This document shows, piece after piece, positions 13,991 to 17,684 of a stretch of DNA of 17,684 bases. Origin of the DNA: an uncultured Clostridium sp. (GTDB lineage Bacteria > Bacillota > Clostridia > TANB77 > CAG-508). A model generated the notes under the pieces. The model was not told where the DNA came from. It worked only from the letters and a program-made list of their open reading frames with translations, and did no database searches. The stretch is taken from positions 1-17,684 of the forward strand of contig USFR01000017.1 of assembly GCA_900553945.1 (NCBI GenBank), in the 5' to 3' direction. Every line of letters begins with the position of its first letter. Positions within the stretch are counted from its first letter, which is position 1. Position numbers and translations under genes: made by a program.

Positions 13991-14117
13991 AGAAAATATT
14001 ATATTTGATTTTTAAGAGACGCGCAGTTTGAAAGTTTTTCCCTAACCTTCTAAACAAAGTTTAGTAGGTGGGAAAATATTTTAGCAAGGAACGAAAAAAT
14101 AAATATAATATTTTCTT
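13990..14117 (+). repeat. 128-bp element with perfect 17-bp terminal inverted repeats (family B)
   Basis: Arms at 13990-14006 and 14101-14117 pair perfectly (left arm AAGAAAATATTATATTT). Inside are GCGCAG, then GAA and an arm AGTTTTTCCC that pairs with GGGAAAA on the right. A central CTAAAC/GTTTAG hairpin and AGCAAGG near the right end follow. The arm sequences differ from element A, but the order of short core strings is the same. It lies just past the stop of the VanW gene and could also end that transcript. Confidence 0.65.
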
Positions 14118-14138
14118 AACAATATAATTATCTAAATT

Positions 14139-15974
14139 TTATTCACCTGTAATCCCACTTCCTGATGGAGTAGTCGTTGTACCAAGATTCTCCCCACCTG
14201 TCTCGCCTCCACCTGTTTCTCCTGGAGTATCTGTTCCTGAAGGAGAAGTTGGTACTGATGGACTTGGGGTTGGTAATCCTTCTGGAATAGTTGGTGTTGT
14301 AGGAGCTGTTGGCGTAGTTGGAACAGATGGTGTTGTTGAAACCTCAACTTGCTTTGTTCCAACTTTAACTTTCTTAGCAATCGTTCCATAATAATCTGCT
14401 GATAGTTGAGTTTTTGAAACCAAATTTCCCGCCATATCATACACATATTTATATGCAATACTTCTACATCCATTTGTTCCTTTACTAATTACTTTTTCAA
14501 CACCTTCCGCCATAGTAGCATCTTCTGTTTTTTCAACAGGACAAGGTATAGTTTCTGTAACTGTTGATACAACCTTAACATTATATTCAACATCCTCTTT
14601 TATTCCATACATACTTACAGTAGCAACACCAGATTTTATATATGCTTCTAATTTAACAGGATATTTTCTTGTGTTTTTAAATTTAAAATCCAACGCACCA
14701 TACACAACAGTTGCATCCCTTCCTGGATCAACATAACTCGTTGTAAAAGAATGCTGATGTCTTTCAACAATTCCTAAATTTGCAAATAATACTGTATTAT
14801 ACAATGTTGAAGAAATCTGACAAATTCCTCCACCTAAACCATTTTCAACACCACCATTTACATATACAGCAGCTTCTTTGTATCCGTTTTCAACACTTCT
14901 TTTTCCTAAAGCCTTATTGTATGAAAATACTTCACCAGGTTGAATTACTTGACCATTTAGTTTCTTACAAGCAATTGCTAAATTTGTTGTTCTTGAAACA
15001 TTTCCTGCATCATATCTTGTTGTAAACGTTCCCAACAAATCAGGAAAAGCTTTTGAACCTAAACTTGCTACAGTCTTTTGTGCTTTAGTAATTTTTAAAG
15101 GAATTGAATATTCTTCCTTACTTTCTGCTAAAATTGTTTTGGCCTCATCCATTGTAATTGCAAAATCAACTCCGTCTTTATCAACTACAACTTGGAAAGG
15201 ATCTTCAACTATATATGCATCTTGAGGTTCTGTATGAACTTCATTATAAATTTTTTCAATATCAATCTCTCCAGCTTTTACTTCTTTAACTGAAATCTCT
15301 CTCTCGTTTTTAAATTCTTTTGAAATATTTTTAATGCCATCAGAAATATCATTTTTCATTTTATCAACATCTAATTCTATTCCATCTTTTCCTTTAGTTA
15401 TAATGAGTTCATTCTCTTCAATATTATAAGTATAATCTTGAACTCTTCCTGGAATTTCAGCACCAATCTCAGTTAAAATTTTTTCTAGCTGCTCTTCGTT
15501 ATAATTAATTTCTAACCCAATATCTTGCTTTCTAAATTTACTAGCAATTACTGCAAAATTATTTGAAAATATGTTTTCTGCCCTCCCCTTTGAAAGAGCC
15601 TCATCAACAGCCTTTTCAATATTCACTGTTACTTCAAGTTGTTCCATTGGCAATTCTTTTTCATATTCACCATATTTCAACTTAACAATTTCCTTTTGTC
15701 TAGGAGTAACCTTTTCTTCAATCAATTTTACAGCTTGTGCTTTATCAAGCCCTGACACATTAATTCCTCCAATTGAAACTCCCGAAATAATTTTATTAGA
15801 AAACATTGTAGGAATTGCAAAAGCAGTTAATGCTATTAATAAAACAATTATTACTACAACTGTTATAACCGCTATCTTTATTGTTTTTTGCCTTTTTTTC
15901 ATCATTTGCTCAATATACTCTTCTGAGCCTTTGGGCTTACTTACTTCATTATTTACTTTTTCTGTATTTTTCAT
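14139..15974 (-). CDS. VanW-family membrane-anchored wall protein with peptidoglycan-binding and G5-like domains
   Basis: This is a 611-residue protein. A cytoplasmic, charged N-terminus is followed by a membrane segment at about 33-54. Residues about 65-300 hold two repeats of the peptidoglycan-binding type seen upstream of VanW domains; the first opens 'ISGVSIGGINVSGLDKAQA'. The VanW domain (about 305-450) carries its hallmarks 'NLAIACKKLNGQVIQPGEVF' and 'GGGICQISSTLYNTV'. A G5-like segment follows (about 475-550), then a tail of about 55 residues rich in Thr, Pro, Ser and Gly that probably spans the wall. Despite the name, the family is common in vancomycin-sensitive Gram-positives and its biochemical role is unclear. 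GGAGGG lies 6 nt before the ATG at 15972-15974. It is divergent from the XRE regulator, which might control it. Confidence 0.93.
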   Translation of the reverse strand: MKNTEKVNNEVSKPKGSEEYIEQMMKKRQKTIKIAVITVVVIIVLLIALTAFAIPTMFSNKIISGVSIGGINVSGLDKAQAVKLIEEKVTPRQKEIVKLKYGEYEKELPMEQLEVTVNIEKAVDEALSKGRAENIFSNNFAVIASKFRKQDIGLEINYNEEQLEKILTEIGAEIPGRVQDYTYNIEENELIITKGKDGIELDVDKMKNDISDGIKNISKEFKNEREISVKEVKAGEIDIEKIYNEVHTEPQDAYIVEDPFQVVVDKDGVDFAITMDEAKTILAESKEEYSIPLKITKAQKTVASLGSKAFPDLLGTFTTRYDAGNVSRTTNLAIACKKLNGQVIQPGEVFSYNKALGKRSVENGYKEAAVYVNGGVENGLGGGICQISSTLYNTVLFANLGIVERHQHSFTTSYVDPGRDATVVYGALDFKFKNTRKYPVKLEAYIKSGVATVSMYGIKEDVEYNVKVVSTVTETIPCPVEKTEDATMAEGVEKVISKGTNGCRSIAYKYVYDMAGNLVSKTQLSADYYGTIAKKVKVGTKQVEVSTTPSVPTTPTAPTTPTIPEGLPTPSPSVPTSPSGTDTPGETGGGETGGENLGTTTTPSGSGITGE

Positions 15975-16004
15975 TTTCTCCCTCCACGATTTTTAGGTAA
16001 ATTT

Positions 16005-16033
16005 ATATTATCATATCGAATTTTTTTATTCAA
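16005..16033 (-). promoter_or_regulatory. Probable promoter of the VanW-family gene
   Basis: On the minus strand TTGAAT (16028-16033) and TAATAT (16005-16010) are 17 nt apart, about 30 nt before the start codon. Confidence 0.5.
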
Positions 16034-16061
16034 TAGTTTAATAATTCAATCCATCTTTTAC

Positions 16062-16090
16062 TAGACATTTTATTTTTTTAAATATATAAT
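16062..16090 (+). promoter_or_regulatory. Promoter of the XRE/S24-like regulator
   Basis: TAGACA (16062-16067), 17 nt, then a perfect TATAAT (16085-16090), about 15 nt before the AGGAG that precedes the ATG at 16120. Confidence 0.65.
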
Positions 16091-16119
16091 ATGATTAAAT
16101 AATTTTTAGGAGTGGTAAC

Positions 16120-16692
16120 ATGTTAGGAAATTTACTTTCACATATTAGAGAAAAAAAAGAAATGTCAAAAACAAATATAGCTGAAGCAATAGGAATCAAT
16201 GTCGGACATTTAACACATATTGAAAAAGGCGAAAGGAATCCAAGTCAAAAAACTTTAAGAGATATTTGCAAAGCTATGAACATTCCGTATTTACCTGTTT
16301 CTTATTTTTATGATAAAGAATTTACAGAAGAACAAAACAAGTACGAATTAATCAATTCAATTGCATACGACACAGTTCCATTAATTTCTAACATAGAAGC
16401 AATGGTACAATGCCCAGCATCTATTCCAAATGCATCATTTGCTATTACAATGAAAGATGACACAATGAAAGCATCTATTCCCAAAGGAACTACTGTATTT
16501 GTTGAATATGGTGCAATGCCATTACATAGAGAATTCGGACTAGTACAATACAACGGTGAATTCTTAATCAGACGTTTCGTATACAGAAAAAACAAATTAG
16601 TCTTAAAAGCAGACAACCTTCTAACACGTGACATAACAATACTTAACGGATCTGAATTCACATTCATAGGAAAAGTACATGTCGAAAATTAA
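16120..16692 (+). CDS. XRE-family transcriptional regulator with S24-like C-terminal domain
   Basis: This is a 190-residue protein. Residues about 5-58 form a helix-turn-helix DNA-binding domain ('NIAEAIGINVGHLTHIEKGE' near 19-38, with 'NPSQKTLRDICKAMNIP' after it). Residues about 83-188 have the beta-rich pattern of the LexA/CI S24 domain ('SFAITMKDDTMKASIPKGT', 'GLVQYNGEFLIRRFVY', 'LVLKADN'). In active S24 repressors the first motif is 'GdSM' with a nucleophilic Ser, and a Lys stands in the second. Here Thr115 and Arg151/Arg152 occupy these places, so self-cleavage is unlikely. It may instead respond to a ligand or partner. It is divergent from the VanW gene and followed by the CBM53-like gene. 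An AGGAG site precedes the ATG. Confidence 0.9.
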   Translation: MLGNLLSHIREKKEMSKTNIAEAIGINVGHLTHIEKGERNPSQKTLRDICKAMNIPYLPVSYFYDKEFTEEQNKYELINSIAYDTVPLISNIEAMVQCPASIPNASFAITMKDDTMKASIPKGTTVFVEYGAMPLHREFGLVQYNGEFLIRRFVYRKNKLVLKADNLLTRDITILNGSEFTFIGKVHVEN

Positions 16693-16694
16693 CA

Positions 16695-16714
16695 ATATTA
16701 TTACAAAATAATAT
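16695..16714 (+). terminator. Weak AT-only hairpin after the XRE gene
   Basis: ATATTATT and AATAATAT form a perfect 8-bp stem with loop ACAA right after the stop codon, followed by CATTTTGATTT. All pairs are A-T, so efficiency as a terminator is doubtful. Confidence 0.35.
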
Positions 16715-16751
16715 CATTTTGATTTAATTTGTGTTATTGAATCGAAATATA

Positions 16752-16780
16752 TTGAAACTATTTTTCTTTAAGATTATAAT
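16752..16780 (+). promoter_or_regulatory. Promoter of the CBM53-like gene
   Basis: TTGAAA (16752-16757), 17 nt, TATAAT (16775-16780). The predicted transcript starts just before the leader hairpin. Confidence 0.8.
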
Positions 16781-16795
16781 AATTATATATTATCT

Positions 16796-16821
16796 AAGAA
16801 ATTATTTATTAATAATTTCTT
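16796..16821 (+). promoter_or_regulatory. Leader hairpin directly before the ribosome-binding site of the CBM53-like gene
   Basis: Perfect 11-bp arms AAGAAATTATT and AATAATTTCTT with loop TATT occupy almost the whole predicted 5' leader. The hairpin ends one base before AGGAGG (16823-16828). It may stabilise the mRNA or affect ribosome access. There is no T-run, so it is not a terminator. Confidence 0.5.
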
Positions 16822-16842
16822 TAGGAGGGAAAGAGTTTTATC

Positions 16843-17304
16843 ATGGAATTAGTTAAAAATATATTTTTTAATACAGATAAATTAACACCAAATTCTAAAA
16901 TTAAAATTTCATATACAGGTAATTTTTTTCAAGACGAATCTAAAGAAGTTTACATTCATTTAGGATTCGGTCAAAACTGGGAAAACATACAAGATATGAA
17001 AATGGAAAAAACAGAACTTGGTTTTCAAGCTGAATTCGAATTAATCAATAGCAATACTTTAAACTTCTGTTTCAAAAATGAAAATGAAGAATGGGATAAC
17101 AATAATGGACAAAATTATATATTTCCTATCGAACACATTGAAACAAGTTTAGTTGCACAAGAAGAAACATTCAGTTTATCATCACCAAGAAAATTAAGAA
17201 AATCATATATGATAAATAAAAAAATAAGATTAGCAATTTATAAAATTATTACATACTTACCTAAATTAGTATCTGGTAATTACAAGAAAAAAACCGAACA
17301 ATAA
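16843..17304 (+). CDS. Small protein with a starch-binding CBM53-like domain
   Basis: This is a 153-residue protein. Residues about 8-100 match the pattern of a family 53 (CBM25/53-type) carbohydrate-binding module: 'VYIHLGFGQNWENIQDMKM', 'GFQAEFELINSNTLNFCFKN' and 'EEWDNNNGQNYIF'. In this family the Trp and Tyr residues of such motifs contact alpha-glucan. No catalytic domain and no signal peptide are present, so it should be cytoplasmic, perhaps binding intracellular glycogen. The C-terminal part (about 115-153) is basic, with a helix 'KKIRLAIYKIITYLPKLV' that could be amphipathic or touch a membrane. The strong promoter and the terminator directly at the stop codon show a one-gene unit. 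AGGAGG is 14 nt before the ATG, slightly long. Confidence 0.87.
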   Translation: MELVKNIFFNTDKLTPNSKIKISYTGNFFQDESKEVYIHLGFGQNWENIQDMKMEKTELGFQAEFELINSNTLNFCFKNENEEWDNNNGQNYIFPIEHIETSLVAQEETFSLSSPRKLRKSYMINKKIRLAIYKIITYLPKLVSGNYKKKTEQ

Positions 17305-17328
17305 AAAAAGACCAAAAGGTCTTTTTTT
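17303..17328 (+). terminator. Rho-independent terminator of the CBM53-like gene
   Basis: AAAAAAAGACC and GGTCTTTTTTT pair around loop AAAA, giving a classical terminator that begins within the stop codon. Confidence 0.92.
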
Positions 17329-17367
17329 TATTGTCGCGAAAACTTTTTTGGTGCCATGTGGGGCCAT

Positions 17368-17442
17368 GGGGACGTCCTTTTTGACACATTCCTCCTCCCC
17401 AATAGCCATCACAAAAAGTCACGGGGACGTGTTCTCTGACAC
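17368..17442. repeat. Pair of GGGGACGT...TGACAC repeats
   Basis: Two 20-bp copies, at 17368-17387 and 17423-17442, share GGGGACGT and TGACAC with four mismatches in the middle, spaced 55 bp apart. They are much more GC-rich than their surroundings. Repeats of this look occur scattered in Bacillota genomes and are often linked to REP-associated (IS200-like) transposases. No transposase gene is present here. Confidence 0.55.
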
Positions 17443-17462
17443 CCCGTTAATAATTAAAAACT

Positions 17463-17684
17463 TAATTGCATACGAAAAGAAAAATACATATTAAAATTTT
17501 TGAACCACCGCACAGGGACCAAACGAACGAAGTGAGTTCGATTGAAGCATTCTACCTCAAATGGTATTTTCTTTAATAATCGAAAAACTAATTGCATACG
17601 AAAAGAAAAATACATATAAAATTTTGAACCACCGCGCAGGGACCAAACGAACGAAGTGAGTTCGATTGAAGCATTCTACCCGAA
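17463..17684 (+). repeat. Two tandem left-half copies of inverted-repeat family A, second running off the edge
   Basis: Units start at 17463 and 17589 (period 126 bp). Both contain TAATTGCATACGAAAAG, then the left end and core of element A up to GCATTCTACC. The first unit lacks the right half (no AGCAAGG and no right inverted repeat) and changes to unrelated sequence after 17556. The second may be complete beyond the window. The core from GGGACC to CTACC is identical in all three copies. Confidence 0.75.

Noticed and set aside
12848..14117. Twister-sister-like ribozyme based on GCGC and GCAAGG strings
   Set aside because: The order is permuted relative to the known motif and the cleavage-site context is not convincing. 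I keep only the neutral claim of shared structured cores.

Overview
The window comes from an AT-rich, Gram-positive-type bacterium (Bacillota, most likely a Clostridia relative; an inference). The reasons are the very low GC content, strong AGGAGG ribosome-binding sites, sigma-A promoters with 17-nt spacers, a VanW-family wall protein, Tex, an ABC-F protein and several single-pass membrane-anchored surface proteins. TGG encodes Trp and TGA is used as a stop, so the code is standard. No phage structural, packaging or integrase genes are visible, so the locus looks chromosomal.

Positions 1-5880 hold the main find: a complete diversity-generating retroelement (DGR), all on the minus strand. In order of transcription it has a membrane-anchored target protein with a formylglycine-generating-enzyme/C-type-lectin fold (4577-5818) whose 3' end is the variable repeat VR (4588-4721); two large hairpins, one a terminator (4342-4473); a separate promoter (4295-4323); the template repeat TR (4058-4191); a structured spacer; a MutS-domain-I-like protein (MSL); an Avd-like four-helix protein; the reverse transcriptase; and a small SSB-like OB-fold protein. 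TR and VR align over 134 bp without gaps. They differ at 21 sites, and every one is an adenine in TR on the coding strand, the signature of adenine-directed mutagenic retrohoming. The last four genes overlap one another and end at a hairpin terminator. Beyond it, a seven-bladed beta-propeller surface protein runs off the left edge.

Positions 5881-11200 (minus strand) hold a gene relic, the RNA-binding protein Tex, and two tandem paralogous membrane-anchored proteins with acidic linkers. A divergent promoter pair separates these from an ABC-F ATPase (11256-12842, plus strand).

Positions 12843-14138 are mostly non-coding: a 174-bp element with terminal inverted repeats, a nested palindrome, a 37-residue small protein with its own strong promoter, tRNA-Lys(CUU) with a consensus promoter and terminator, 32-bp T-rich tandem repeats, and a second inverted-repeat element sharing short core motifs with the first.

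Positions 14139-17684 hold a VanW-family wall protein (minus strand), divergently transcribed from an XRE regulator with an S24-like domain lacking the catalytic dyad, then a small protein with a starch-binding CBM53-like domain. The right end is a cluster of interspersed repeats: GGGGACG-type repeats and two more copies of the first element's left half.
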